From assembly GCA_937926105.1 (NCBI GenBank), contig CALANS010000163.1, positions 35,712 to 99,711 on the forward strand: a DNA stretch of 64,000 nt. Direction: 5' to 3'. Positions 26,434-34,500 of the stretch are shown here, piece after piece (positions within the stretch are counted from its first letter, which is position 1; every line of letters begins with the position of its first letter). A program made the translations under genes and the position numbers. Below the pieces are notes generated by a model. It ran no database searches, had not been told where the DNA came from, and saw nothing but the letters and a program-made list of their open reading frames with translations. The stretch comes from an uncultured Actinomycetes bacterium (GTDB lineage Bacteria; Actinomycetota; Actinomycetes; Mycobacteriales; Nakamurellaceae).

Positions 26434-26545
26434 CGGCATTCCGGCGGACCGGGATGACCAGGTAGGTCACCGAGGCGAGGGCGGCGATCCCCGCCACCAG
26501 CGACAGCGCGTCGAAGGCCCTGGGTGTGCCGAGCAGAACCGCCGC
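26359..26545 (-). pseudogene. Fragment of a small membrane protein (frameshifted)
   Basis: On the reverse strand, one frame gives VLLGTPRAFDALSLVAGIAAL and VTYLVIPVRRN, and after a frame change another gives LIVAGGLYIAFAAALFTTVG before a stop at 26359. Both halves are hydrophobic and coding-like, but neither frame is open throughout. It overlaps the 3' end of the EamA gene. Family not identified; confidence is low. Confidence 0.35.
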
Positions 26546-26671
26546 CCGAGGGCACCAGAATCTATGGTCGGTCCAAGATGTCGACGCGGCGCCCTTCACA
26601 TGAATGTGCTCTCGGAGATCGGAGCCGGCGATTGAGCCACCCCGGCCGCACCGACCTCCGCTGCGCGGGCC

Positions 26672-28645
26672 CTACCCCCCGCCCGGGTTCGGCCCCGCGT
26701 CCCGGCCGGTGCCGGTTCCCGCCGCGGCAAGGCGCACCCTCGCGGACCTGCCGCTGCCGATCCGGCCGGGGATGAGCCGGGCGGAGTTGAGGATGAAGGC
26801 GGATTCGCTGCCGACGTGCACGACCGCGGCCAGCACAGGGCCGAGGATCCCAAGGGCGGCCAGGGTCATGCCGACCAGGTCGACGGCGATCGTCCCGACG
26901 AAGTTGGCCAGCACGATCCGCCGGGCGCGGCAGGCCACTCGCACCGTGCGGACCAGGTCGCCCAGATCGGAGCTGATCAGCACGACATCGGCGGACTCCC
27001 GGGCGATGTCGGTGCCCGAGCCCATCGCGATGCCGACGTCGGCGCGGGCCAGAGCGGGCGCGTCGTTGACACCGTCACCGACCATGGCCAGCAGGTGCCC
27101 GGCCGCGCGTTCGGTGTTGAGGGCGGCGAGTTTCTGGTCGGGCAGCAGCCCGGCTCGCACGTCGTCGATGCCGAGTTCGGCGCCCACGGTGTGGGCGGCG
27201 GCCGGCTGGTCGCCGGTCAGCATCACCGTCCGCAGGCCGAGCCGGCGCAGGTCCGACACGGCCCCGCGGGCCGATCCGCGGATCGTGTCGGTTAGCAGGA
27301 TGGTGCCGGCGTAGCTGCCGTCGACGGCGACATGCACGGCGGTGGCCGTGCCCTGCCCGGGGAGGCTTTCGGGAGCGTCGGAGATCAGGGCGCGGTTTCC
27401 CGCTGCCACGGTCCGCCCGGCAACGGTGGCGGTCACGCCCCGGCCCGGGGCGTAGGTGAAGGCGTCGGCGGGCCCGATCGGCAACCCAGCGGCCCGAACG
27501 TGTTCGACGATAGCCTGGCCGAGGGGATGCTCGGAGTAGGACTCGGCCGCGGCAGCTAGCACCAGCATGCGCTCCGCACTCACATCGCCGGCTGGTCGAA
27601 TGCCCACCACGGCGGGGGTGCCGGTGGTCAGAGTGCCGGTCTTGTCGAACACCACCGTGTCGATCGTGGACAGCCGTTCCAGGTGGGTGCCGGCCTTGAT
27701 GTAGGCGCCGCCGCGGGCAGCGCGGCCGATCGCGGCCAGCACGGCCAGCGGGGTGCCGGCGGCGATACCGCACGCGCCGGCAACGACGACCACCGAGATC
27801 GTCGCCGGAAGATCCCTGGTGACAAGGAAGGTGACGGCCGCAGCGGCCAGGGCCAGATAGACCAGCCACGCAGCGAGCCGGTCCGCCAGCCGCTGCGCCG
27901 GGGCCTGCGAGGACTGCGCCGCCCGGACGGTCTCGATGATCTGCCCGTACGACGAGTCCGCGCCCACCCGCTCCGCGCGGATCTCGATCGCGCCGACCCG
28001 GTTCACCGACCCGGCGAACACCGACGCCCCCACCGTGACATCCACCGGCATGGGCTCGCCGGTGATGCGGGACTGGTCCACGCTGGACGCGCCGGCGACG
28101 ACCGCGCCGTCCACCGGGATCCCGCCGCCCGGCGAAACCACCACGACCTGGCCGACGGTGACCTGCGAGAGCGGCACGATTCGCATGTCCCCGCCGATGC
28201 GGACCAGCACCGTGGCCGGAAGGAACGCCAACAGATCCGACAACGCGTCCCGGCCACGGTCCAGGGACAGGTCTTCCAGGATCTCCGCGGCCAGCACGAA
28301 GGCGGTGATCACCAGTGCGGTCACCCACTGGCCGATCGCGGCGGCCGCGGCGATCGCGATCAGCATGGACAGCTCCATGGACATCCGCCGGGCCCGGACA
28401 TCGCCCCACGCCTCGGCCAGGATCGGCCAACACCCCACCAGCAGTCCGATCACCGTCACCCCGACGATCGCCGGCCAGGCGGCGCCGGTCGCCTCCAGCA
28501 CGGCCACGGCCCCGGCGAGGATCGCCACGAACGCGGTGCGCGCCACATCTTTCCGGTCGATCCGCGCCCACCACGGCTCGATCGCAGCGTCGGCGGCCTC
28601 CACCCGGTCCGTCTGGTCGATGTGCGTCTGGGTATTCGTCACCAC
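26672..28645 (-). CDS. P1B-type metal-transporting ATPase (CtpJ/CtpD-like)
   Basis: 657 residues from a GTG with GAGGGAG upstream (an adjacent in-frame GTG at 28642 is equivalent). There is no N-terminal HMA domain. The phosphorylation site DKTGTLTTG is near 332, the SEHPLGQA nucleotide-domain motif near 373, TGD near 490 and GDGVNDAPALA near 525. The membrane metal motif, CPC or SPC in most P1B pumps, reads AGACGIAAGTPLAV (near 290), with Gly-Ala-Cys and no Pro before the Cys. It is divergent from an NmtR-like sensor, which in mycobacteria controls a Ni/Co pump; cobalt or nickel export is the best guess. Confidence 0.88.
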   Translation of the reverse strand: MVTNTQTHIDQTDRVEAADAAIEPWWARIDRKDVARTAFVAILAGAVAVLEATGAAWPAIVGVTVIGLLVGCWPILAEAWGDVRARRMSMELSMLIAIAAAAAIGQWVTALVITAFVLAAEILEDLSLDRGRDALSDLLAFLPATVLVRIGGDMRIVPLSQVTVGQVVVVSPGGGIPVDGAVVAGASSVDQSRITGEPMPVDVTVGASVFAGSVNRVGAIEIRAERVGADSSYGQIIETVRAAQSSQAPAQRLADRLAAWLVYLALAAAAVTFLVTRDLPATISVVVVAGACGIAAGTPLAVLAAIGRAARGGAYIKAGTHLERLSTIDTVVFDKTGTLTTGTPAVVGIRPAGDVSAERMLVLAAAAESYSEHPLGQAIVEHVRAAGLPIGPADAFTYAPGRGVTATVAGRTVAAGNRALISDAPESLPGQGTATAVHVAVDGSYAGTILLTDTIRGSARGAVSDLRRLGLRTVMLTGDQPAAAHTVGAELGIDDVRAGLLPDQKLAALNTERAAGHLLAMVGDGVNDAPALARADVGIAMGSGTDIARESADVVLISSDLGDLVRTVRVACRARRIVLANFVGTIAVDLVGMTLAALGILGPVLAAVVHVGSESAFILNSARLIPGRIGSGRSARVRLAAAGTGTGRDAGPNPGGG

Positions 28646-28718
28646 CAACCCACCGCTCCCTCTCGTCCGCCGGTACCAGTTCCCGCCGCTCCGCTCCGCG
28701 ACGCACACGGGCAGCCTA

Positions 28719-28736
28719 CATGCACAGATGTTCATG
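28719..28736. promoter_or_regulatory. Candidate NmtR-type operator
   Basis: An imperfect inverted repeat CATGCACA-GA-TGTTCATG (7 of 8 pairs match) lies between the divergent ATPase (starts 28645) and the ArsR gene (starts 28765). Position and symmetry fit a site for an ArsR-type dimer. It is absent from the decayed copy at 20.5 kb. Confidence 0.55.
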
Positions 28737-28764
28737 CGTCCCTGGAATGAGGTACCGTGGGGCG

Positions 28765-29124
28765 GTGGGACACGGGGTGCAGGGCCGGGTGCGGCCGGCC
28801 GAGCTGGATCCGGCCACCGCCAAGACGGTCGCCGAGACACTGCAGGCCCTGACCACCCCCAGCCGGCTATTGATCCTGGGCCGGCTGCGCCGCGGTCCGG
28901 CGACCGTCGGCGAGCTGGTGGCCGCCACCGACATGACACAGTCCGCGGTGTCGCACCAATTGCGGCTACTGCGCCACCTTGGCCTCGTCGACGGGGACCG
29001 CCGCGGCCGCAGCGTCACCTACAGCCTCTACGACACCCACGTCGCCGAACTCCTGGACCAGGCCGTCTACCACACCGAGCACCTGCGGCTGGGCAAACGC
29101 GACACCCCCGCTCAGACCGGCTGA
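28765..29124 (+). CDS. NmtR-like Ni/Co-sensing ArsR repressor
   Basis: 119 residues from a GTG. The N-terminus reads (V/M)GHGVQGR; in mycobacterial NmtR the Gly-His at this position contributes metal ligands. The HTH is ELVAATDMTQSAVSHQLRLLRH. The C-terminal sensing helix has SLYDTHVAELLDQAVYHTEHLRLG, with Asp/His ligands in the same spacing as NmtR. It is divergent from the P1B ATPase, the same gene pair as nmtR and its pump in mycobacteria. It should be released from the operator by Ni or Co. Confidence 0.87.
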   Translation: MGHGVQGRVRPAELDPATAKTVAETLQALTTPSRLLILGRLRRGPATVGELVAATDMTQSAVSHQLRLLRHLGLVDGDRRGRSVTYSLYDTHVAELLDQAVYHTEHLRLGKRDTPAQTG

Positions 29125-29233
29125 CCAGAGGCGATCCCGCTTATGCCCCGGCGCTCGCCCCTGTGTGAGACATCTCGGTTTGTCCAGCTTCCCGCCACCT
29201 CCTACTACCTCGACCTATAACGCTGTCGCCCCC

Positions 29234-29269
29234 AGCCGAAATCGTCACCGCTGAACGATCCGCTTGCGA
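29234..29269 (+). repeat. Dispersed 36-bp repeat, copy A
   Basis: Begins AGCCGAAATCGTCACCGC and continues to 29269. It matches copy D (43811-43846) at 28 of 36 positions without gaps. It lies just outside the 3' end of the acetyltransferase gene, in the same orientation as copies B, C and D. Confidence 0.6.
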
Positions 29270-29278
29270 TGCCGTCGA

Positions 29279-29701
29279 TCACAAGCGCATCAGGCCCGCG
29301 TTGGTTGACGTGAAGCCGCACGCATTCAGGTAGAAGGGGCGGAGGTCTGCCTCGAAGTCCACGTGAAGCCATTCGCATCCGGCTGCGCGAGCACCGTCGG
29401 CTGCCGCTTGCACCAACCGAACGCCGAGCCCTTGACGCCGGCAGTCGGCAGCCACCATCACGTCCTGAAGCCAAGCGTGTGTCCGGCCGTCCCACACCAC
29501 ATTGACAAAGCCTGCAAGCTCGGCGGCGGCCCCGTGGGTTGCGGCTTCGCGGGCGGTGACCCAGCCAAGGCTGTGCTGCTCAACCAGACGGCGCCAGTCC
29601 CGGTCGGCGACGTCGACCACGGCCGCACCGAAGGCTTCGACGTGCAGCCGGTCGGCCTCGTCGCTGCTGAACTCGCCGCGCCAGGTCGTCTCGATCGTCA
29701 C
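29279..29701 (-). CDS. GNAT-family acetyltransferase
   Basis: 140 residues from a GTG at 29699-29701; upstream codons lack a good start context. The acetyl-CoA motif RRQGLGVRLVQAA is near residue 92, preceded by AWLQDVMVAADC. A C-terminal CEWLHVDFEADLRPFYLNACGF is typical of stand-alone GNAT enzymes. The substrate cannot be read from sequence. With the kinase-like gene it forms a small reverse-strand unit between repeat copies A and B. Confidence 0.78.
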   Translation of the reverse strand: MTIETTWRGEFSSDEADRLHVEAFGAAVVDVADRDWRRLVEQHSLGWVTAREAATHGAAAELAGFVNVVWDGRTHAWLQDVMVAADCRRQGLGVRLVQAAADGARAAGCEWLHVDFEADLRPFYLNACGFTSTNAGLMRL

Positions 29702-29784
29702 TCGCAACACGCTATGTCGGAGGCGTCCAAGCCTCAATCGGAGCACAGGGCAGGGCAGGGCGGTGCGCATGGCAAGGAGCGGTC

Positions 29785-30335
29785 TCACGCACCGCCGACG
29801 ATGAAATTCGCCCGCTCGGCGGGGCGTTCGTCGGCGACGAAGGCGTCCTCCTCAGGCGTCCAGACTTCCAGCCACCGTTGGCGCATCGCCTCACCGTCAC
29901 CGGCCAGTCCGCGCTTCAAGCGCACGTCGCGGGGTGTCGACACCCACACGGTCAGATCCCACCGATCCGACAGGTCCTGCCGGGTGGCCGAGACTCCCTC
30001 GACGATCACCACCCCGCCGGTGGGAACGTCGTGCCACTCAGCACCAACGTCGGTTGCCCACTCCCAACGCTGATAGCGCCCGGGACGGCCGGCCCGAAGC
30101 GGATCCAAGACCTGGCAGATCATCCGCTGCCGATCCCAGCCCGAAACCGCCGGCCACGCGAAATCGTCCAGGCACACCACTCTCGCCCCGCCCAGCGCGT
30201 CAGCGAGCCAACTGGCCAGCGTGCTCTTACCGGCGCCGCCCTCGCCATCTATCGCAACGAGCAGCGTCCCAGAACGCTGTTACGCAGCCGCCGGATGTGG
30301 GCGGCGAGTTCGACCGCGGTCACAGGGACAGGCAC
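29785..30335 (-). pseudogene. Frameshifted uridine-kinase-like P-loop protein
   Basis: The main frame gives LLVAIDGEGGAGKSTLASWL (Walker A), CLDDFAW, RYQRWEW and GVVIVEGVSA, the pattern of small nucleoside kinases or AAA-type phosphotransferases. There is no start codon in this frame before a TAA at about 30280. The natural N-terminus VTAVELAAHIRRLRNSVLG lies in another frame, starting at a GTG near 30323 or 30335. One indel around 30255-30285 separates the halves, so it is a recent pseudogene or a sequencing error. Its stop is 83 nt from the GNAT start. Confidence 0.6.
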
Positions 30336-30424
30336 ATCACGATTGTGCCCAGCGTGGCCGCAGCAGCGCCCGCCCAGTCCCATGGACCATCCAGAAGCGA
30401 CAAATTCGTGATCATGCGTCGGAC

Positions 30425-30460
30425 AGCCAAAATCGTCACCGCAAGTCGATGGGCATGCGG
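30425..30460 (+). repeat. Dispersed 36-bp repeat, copy B
   Basis: Begins AGCCAAAATCGTCACCGC, then AAGTCGAT. It matches copy D at 30 of 36 positions. It lies 90 bp from the kinase-like gene and about 190 bp before the sigma factor start. Confidence 0.65.
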
Positions 30461-30651
30461 TACCGATTCGCGAGCAGCCGGGCTAGTGAGGCCCGCGCTT
30501 TCGGATGTCGGACCGTGCTTGCGCACGGGTCTCGGGTTGGTGGCAGTTGCCGATGCGCTCCGTGGCACAACAAATCGACGTTGGCCCGCATTGAAATAGT
30601 GGGAGTGGTTGAGCACGGTCGGTGAGGGCTGGCGCGGAAGGGCTCGGTTTG

Positions 30652-31191
30652 GTGACGTTCGAGGAGTTCGTGGACGGGGAGCTGTTGTCCCTGGCCAGGT
30701 ACGCGCGGGCGTTGACCAGCGACAGGCAACAGGCCCACGATGTGCTGGCCGACGCGCTGATGACTGCGCAGCTTCATTGGAAGCGTATCGACACGATGGC
30801 CCACCCAGCGGCATACGTCCGGCGAATCGTCACCACTACGTTCCTGGGCCAGCGGCGTCGCTGGTTCAACCGCAACGTGACAGTGACCGCTACCGGCGAG
30901 GTTCCGGATCAAGCGATGCCTGACCCGACCGGAGCCGTCGACGACCGCGACCACCTCCAGCAACTGCTGGCCCGGCTACCGCGCCAGCAGTGTGCCGCGA
31001 TCGTGCTGCGGTTCTACCTCGACCTTGGCGACAACGACATTGCCGCTGAACTCGGCTGCACGTCGGGCACGGCCTGCTCATACATCTCGCGCGGACTGGC
31101 CACCTTACGGATCGCCGACACCGACGGGCCGACAAATGAGGACGCGACGATCGGTAGGGGCAGGCGGCGGCGCGGTCAGGAGAAGCGATGA
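30652..31191 (+). CDS. SigE-family ECF-type RNA polymerase sigma factor
   Basis: 179 residues from the GTG at 30652, chosen for the GGAAGGG 9 nt upstream (another GTG lies at 30622). Region 2 includes FVDGELLSLARYARALTSDRQQAHDVLADALM. Region 4 includes LPRQQCAAIVLRFYLDLGDNDIAAELGCTSGTACSYISRGLATLR. The layout matches the actinobacterial SigE-type (SigE family) sigma factors. It overlaps the following membrane protein by ATGA, the usual arrangement for a sigma factor and its membrane-bound partner. Confidence 0.85.
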   Translation: MTFEEFVDGELLSLARYARALTSDRQQAHDVLADALMTAQLHWKRIDTMAHPAAYVRRIVTTTFLGQRRRWFNRNVTVTATGEVPDQAMPDPTGAVDDRDHLQQLLARLPRQQCAAIVLRFYLDLGDNDIAAELGCTSGTACSYISRGLATLRIADTDGPTNEDATIGRGRRRRGQEKR

Positions 31192-32012
31192 ACATCACCG
31201 ACCTGAAACAGGCGTTCAACGACCGGACTGAGGATCTTCCGCACCTCGCCGACGTCCGTGCCGATGCCCAGCTCCGACTGGCCGGGCGCGCTCGCAGATG
31301 CGCCACCCGCACGCTGGTCGCCGCGGCTGCCGCGGTCGTCGTCCTGGTGGGCGGCGCCGCCCTCGGGGTGTCGATCATCCGCGGGGGCTCCGCACAGCCC
31401 GCATCGCCCAACGTGTCGCTGGCTGGCAGGCTGGACTACGCCTGCGCACTCGTGCAACCGATCCGCACAGGCGAGCGTGCTAGCACCTGGGCCGTCCCGC
31501 TTGGCGGGGACGCAGACACACCCATCAATCGAGTCGTGGCGGCCGCGGGGTTGATCGGCGCCGCCAGCGGCGTGCAAGTACCCGGCTACCGCGACCTGTC
31601 CCTGGCCGGCAGCGACCTGCTCATGGGGGTCGTGCAGGTCGACCCGGCCCTGTTGGACCGGGCGGTCGATGAGTTCACGACGGCATGCGCGAGCCACGGA
31701 CTGCCCCAGGGTCAACCCGACGTGTCATCGTCCGGCCGGGTCGCCTACGCGTGCGCCGTGACCCAGGACCTGCACTCCAGCCACGCCACGGCCGACAGCT
31801 GGCGCATCACTCCAGGCCCGGACGCCGACCCGGCGCTCAGCGAAGCCTCCGGCGTCGCAGCCCTGCTCGGCGCGCCCACGTCCGGCACCGTCCCTGGCCA
31901 CTCCGAACTGTCCAAGACAGCCAAAGAGCTCAACCAGGCCATCAGTTTGCAGCGACTCGACCGACTCGCGAACAGCCTTGCCACCCTGGCGCGCCAGTGC
32001 GCCGAATCATAG
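31188..32012 (+). CDS. Membrane-anchored sigma partner with duplicated extracytoplasmic domain
   Basis: 274 residues. The cytoplasmic N-terminus (about 40 residues) is followed by one membrane helix (about 42-65). The outer part contains two related repeats of some 90 residues: GRLDYACALVQPI...DEFTTAC (about 80-165) and GRVAYACAVTQDL...LARQC (about 181-271). Each has a Cys near both ends that could form a disulfide. It follows the sigma gene with a 4-nt overlap, so an anti-sigma role is likely, but no known anti-sigma motif (such as zinc-binding HxxxCxxC) was seen. Confidence 0.65.
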   Translation: MNITDLKQAFNDRTEDLPHLADVRADAQLRLAGRARRCATRTLVAAAAAVVVLVGGAALGVSIIRGGSAQPASPNVSLAGRLDYACALVQPIRTGERASTWAVPLGGDADTPINRVVAAAGLIGAASGVQVPGYRDLSLAGSDLLMGVVQVDPALLDRAVDEFTTACASHGLPQGQPDVSSSGRVAYACAVTQDLHSSHATADSWRITPGPDADPALSEASGVAALLGAPTSGTVPGHSELSKTAKELNQAISLQRLDRLANSLATLARQCAES

Positions 32013-32016
32013 GTGC

Positions 32017-32036
32017 GACTCCGCAAGCCGAACGAT
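32017..32036 (+). repeat. Degenerate copy of the dispersed repeat (G)
   Basis: The core CCGCAAGCCGA (32021-32031) is identical to the middle of copy D. It lies between the sigma-partner gene and the first cupin gene. The outer parts are not conserved, so this may be coincidental. Confidence 0.3.
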
Positions 32037-32319
32037 GAGCGGTACTGTTCGGGCCGCTGGCCACTGCCATCGGTCAGTCGATCTTGAACCTCCCCGTCGA
32101 CCGGACAGATGGAGGCGACGATCAGGGCTCCGGAAGCGGATCCTCAGCGGACGGCCCAGGGGTAGGCGACTGCCAACCGCTGTTGACCTTGGCCCCGCTC
32201 GATAAGTGGTCGCAGGTGGTCGGTGACTCGACCACTTTCTGCTGGGGTGAGAGCACCTGGATTAGCGATGAGGATTCTGGCCGTGGCGCGCTGGCCCCGA
32301 GCGGGTCTACAGTTCGAAA

Positions 32320-32646
32320 ATGCGCATCGTGCAGATTACGCAGGTCGATCTGGACGGTGTCGGTGGTATCGCCATGGCTGCGCTCAATGCTGGGACGTCT
32401 GCCGAGTGGGTCAAGATCGACATTGCCGTCATGCAGCCCGGATCGAGTCTGCCTAAACACCCGGCTGGCCGGGAGCAGGTCTTCTACGTGATCAGCGGGA
32501 GTGGCCGAGTCGCTGCCGATGACGACGTTCAGCACCCGATCTCGGCAGGCCGGGCTGCAGTATGGGACCGCGGCGAACAGCACACGTCGTGGGCCGATTC
32601 ACTTATGACGGTTTTGATCATCCAGCGGCGCCCGGAGGCGGGCTGA
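32320..32646 (+). CDS. Cupin-fold protein, copy 1
   Basis: 108 residues. The pattern GSSLPKHPAGREQVFYVISGSGRV (near 42-65) and PISAGRAAVWDRGEQHTSWA is a single-domain cupin with the barrel His/Glu metal positions (H48, E52, H90). It is about 65% identical by eye to the cupin at 43925-44251. Such small cupins are often metal-binding stress or isomerase-like proteins; substrate unknown. No operon partner is adjacent, and repeat-like sequences lie on both sides. Confidence 0.75.
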   Translation: MRIVQITQVDLDGVGGIAMAALNAGTSAEWVKIDIAVMQPGSSLPKHPAGREQVFYVISGSGRVAADDDVQHPISAGRAAVWDRGEQHTSWADSLMTVLIIQRRPEAG

Positions 32647-32720
32647 CCACACCACTTACGGACCTGCAGAGCGTCCGCAGCGGGGTCGTGAATCGACAGT
32701 GTCGTGATCACGCCGTGCGT

Positions 32721-32755
32721 AACCGAATCGTCACCGCCGGAGGATCCGCTACCGG
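32721..32755 (+). repeat. Dispersed repeat, copy C
   Basis: AACCGAATCGTCACCGCC, then GAGGATCCGCTACCGG. It aligns to copy D with one 1-nt gap and shares the blocks TCGTCACCGC, GATCCGCT and CCGG. It lies 75 bp after the first cupin gene, in the same orientation as the other copies. Confidence 0.6.
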
Positions 32756-32982
32756 TCGCCCCGGTCATGACCGACCGCGACCCGATTGGCGGGACGTCCA
32801 AGATCGACTGAGCGGTGATCGTGGCCAGCCACCCGAGTAGTACCGATTGTGGTTGCTCCTATGGGACGAACTGCTGAGGTGGCCGCCGGATTCGCCGTGT
32901 AGGACAGACCCTTCAACCTGCGAAAATGACGCTGAGGCCGTCGTGGTTCGCGGCGGCGTGCGCTACTGGGCGTGGCGTGAGA

Positions 32983-33000
32983 AGTCGTCAAGCCGAACGC
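32983..33000 (+). repeat. Degenerate copy of the dispersed repeat (H)
   Basis: AGTCGTCAAGCCGAACGC equals the copy D core with CCGC deleted and one substitution. It stands about 70 bp before the DUF4041 gene end, at the left edge of the defense genes. Assignment is tentative. Confidence 0.3.
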
Positions 33001-33069
33001 GCATGAGTGAGCTGAGAAGTTCCACCGGGCCGCTCGCGGCGGTAGTAGAGCCGGCTACCACGTCCGCCA

Positions 33070-34500
33070 CTAGCCCTCACCCGCGGCCGGTGCGATACCT
33101 TCCGGCCACGAACCGACACTTTGGAAATACTCCGGCGCCTCCGGCGCCTCGGTGTATTCGAGCAGTCCGCCGGCCTTTTCCAGCAGCACGTCGCGCACCT
33201 CCGTCGGGCTGGCGAAGAAGAACTCGCGTCGCATATTGACGAAATTCACGCGCCGATCAGAGAAATGCCGGTGTAAGTCGCCTTCCAGCGTGACCGCATC
33301 ATCGGAGAAGTGCAGGGCGTGGACATCATAGCGGAACGGCACGGACGCGTCGCCGAGCTCACGGACCCGGTCCATCGGATCGAGGCGCCTCGTCATCCCG
33401 ATCTTGACGATTCCGGGCCCGAACGCGCCGATGTTCGAGATGACATACACATACCCGGCGCGAATGTTCGCCGCGCGGTAGTCGTTATCGGCGATCGCCT
33501 GGTCGATATCGGCCAGCCGGCCCTCCAGCTCCCCGATCGCGGTCGCGTCACCGTTGATGCGCAGCTGCGCGAGCGCATGTTCGTAGTGCGCCCGTTCCTT
33601 ATCGAGCCGTTCCCGTTCCCGGGCCAGTTCCTGTTCGACCTTGCGCTGCTCGCGCAGCCGCGCCCGCTCCTCGCGGGCCTCTTCCTTCTCTTGCTGTCGC
33701 TTCATCTGGTAGTCGGCGACGAGTTCGAGTTCCATCACCCTCACCGCGTGATACTGCGGGTTGATGCGCATCTCCATGACCGCGCCGAGGTTCTCGATCG
33801 CCGCCATCGCCGACTCGAGCCGCTTGCGGGCCGTCGAGACGTTCCCGGAGCGCAGCGTTCGCACACAATTGTCCGCCTCCGCGTTGTAGGCACGCAGCAT
33901 CAACCGGGATAGGTCTTTGACCATGCGCCGCCCGCGGGCCAGCGACCCGTCAAAGGTGAACATGTCGGCGGCGAGCACGGCTCGTCGCTCGCTGACGAAC
34001 GCGCCGATCTGTTGGTCGATCCTCGCGAGGCGCTCCTTGTAGGCGGCGGCCGTCTCGAGCGGGTGGTGGTAGCGGTAGATGCCGACGCTTTGCAACACCC
34101 GCTGATCGTTTAGCTCGACCACGTCGTTGCCGGCGGCGGCGAGTCGCTCCTCCAGTTCGGCGATACGGGCGAGTAGCTGCGCCGTCCCGGCTGGCGCGGC
34201 ACCAACGGCGGCCGGCTCGTTCGCGACACTTGAACTCGGTGGTGTGGTGGCTCCGCCCGCCGCTGGGGCGGCGGACTTGCCGGTCCGGGGTGGAGCCTCG
34301 TCGGGGCCTGCGGTCTCGACGTCGCCGCTCTGATCGCCGTCGCTTGGACCGTCGACGGGCTCGTCGTCATCGTCGGGCAGGTACAGCTGCCAGCGTTCCG
34401 GCGGATCGGGCCACGATGGATCCGGGTTCCATCCGGCCGGCGGCAGCCACCCGGGCGGCGGGGTGGGCCAACCCGGCGGCGGGTTGAACCGCATGGTCAT
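33070..34500 (-). CDS. DUF4041 / GIY-YIG (T5orf172) domain protein
   Basis: 476 residues. The N-terminus is Pro/Trp-rich (PPPGWPTPPPGWLPPAGW), recalling DUF2510-type leaders, followed by an acidic linker. A coiled-coil/DUF4041 region covers about 105-330 (YHHPLETAAAYKERL, QYHAVRVMELELVADYQMKRQQEKEEAREERARLREQ). A C-terminal T5orf172-type GIY-YIG domain covers about 340-440 (GYVYVISNIGAFGPGIVKIGMTRRL, RRVNFVNMRREFFF). These proteins recur in phages and defense islands as putative nucleases. It overlaps its partner by 4 nt and faces away from the Mrr-NACHT gene. Confidence 0.75.
   Translation of the reverse strand: MTMRFNPPPGWPTPPPGWLPPAGWNPDPSWPDPPERWQLYLPDDDDEPVDGPSDGDQSGDVETAGPDEAPPRTGKSAAPAAGGATTPPSSSVANEPAAVGAAPAGTAQLLARIAELEERLAAAGNDVVELNDQRVLQSVGIYRYHHPLETAAAYKERLARIDQQIGAFVSERRAVLAADMFTFDGSLARGRRMVKDLSRLMLRAYNAEADNCVRTLRSGNVSTARKRLESAMAAIENLGAVMEMRINPQYHAVRVMELELVADYQMKRQQEKEEAREERARLREQRKVEQELARERERLDKERAHYEHALAQLRINGDATAIGELEGRLADIDQAIADNDYRAANIRAGYVYVISNIGAFGPGIVKIGMTRRLDPMDRVRELGDASVPFRYDVHALHFSDDAVTLEGDLHRHFSDRRVNFVNMRREFFFASPTEVRDVLLEKAGGLLEYTEAPEAPEYFQSVGSWPEGIAPAAGEG

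Larger units (their letters stand above)
32647..33069. other. Non-coding gap containing repeat copies
   Basis: About 420 bp without a credible gene. It contains repeat copy C (32721-32755) and a degenerate copy near 32983. A further stretch, GAGCGGTGATCGTGG (32813-32827), resembles the reverse complement of the repeat core. Codon bias is absent in all frames. Confidence 0.45.
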
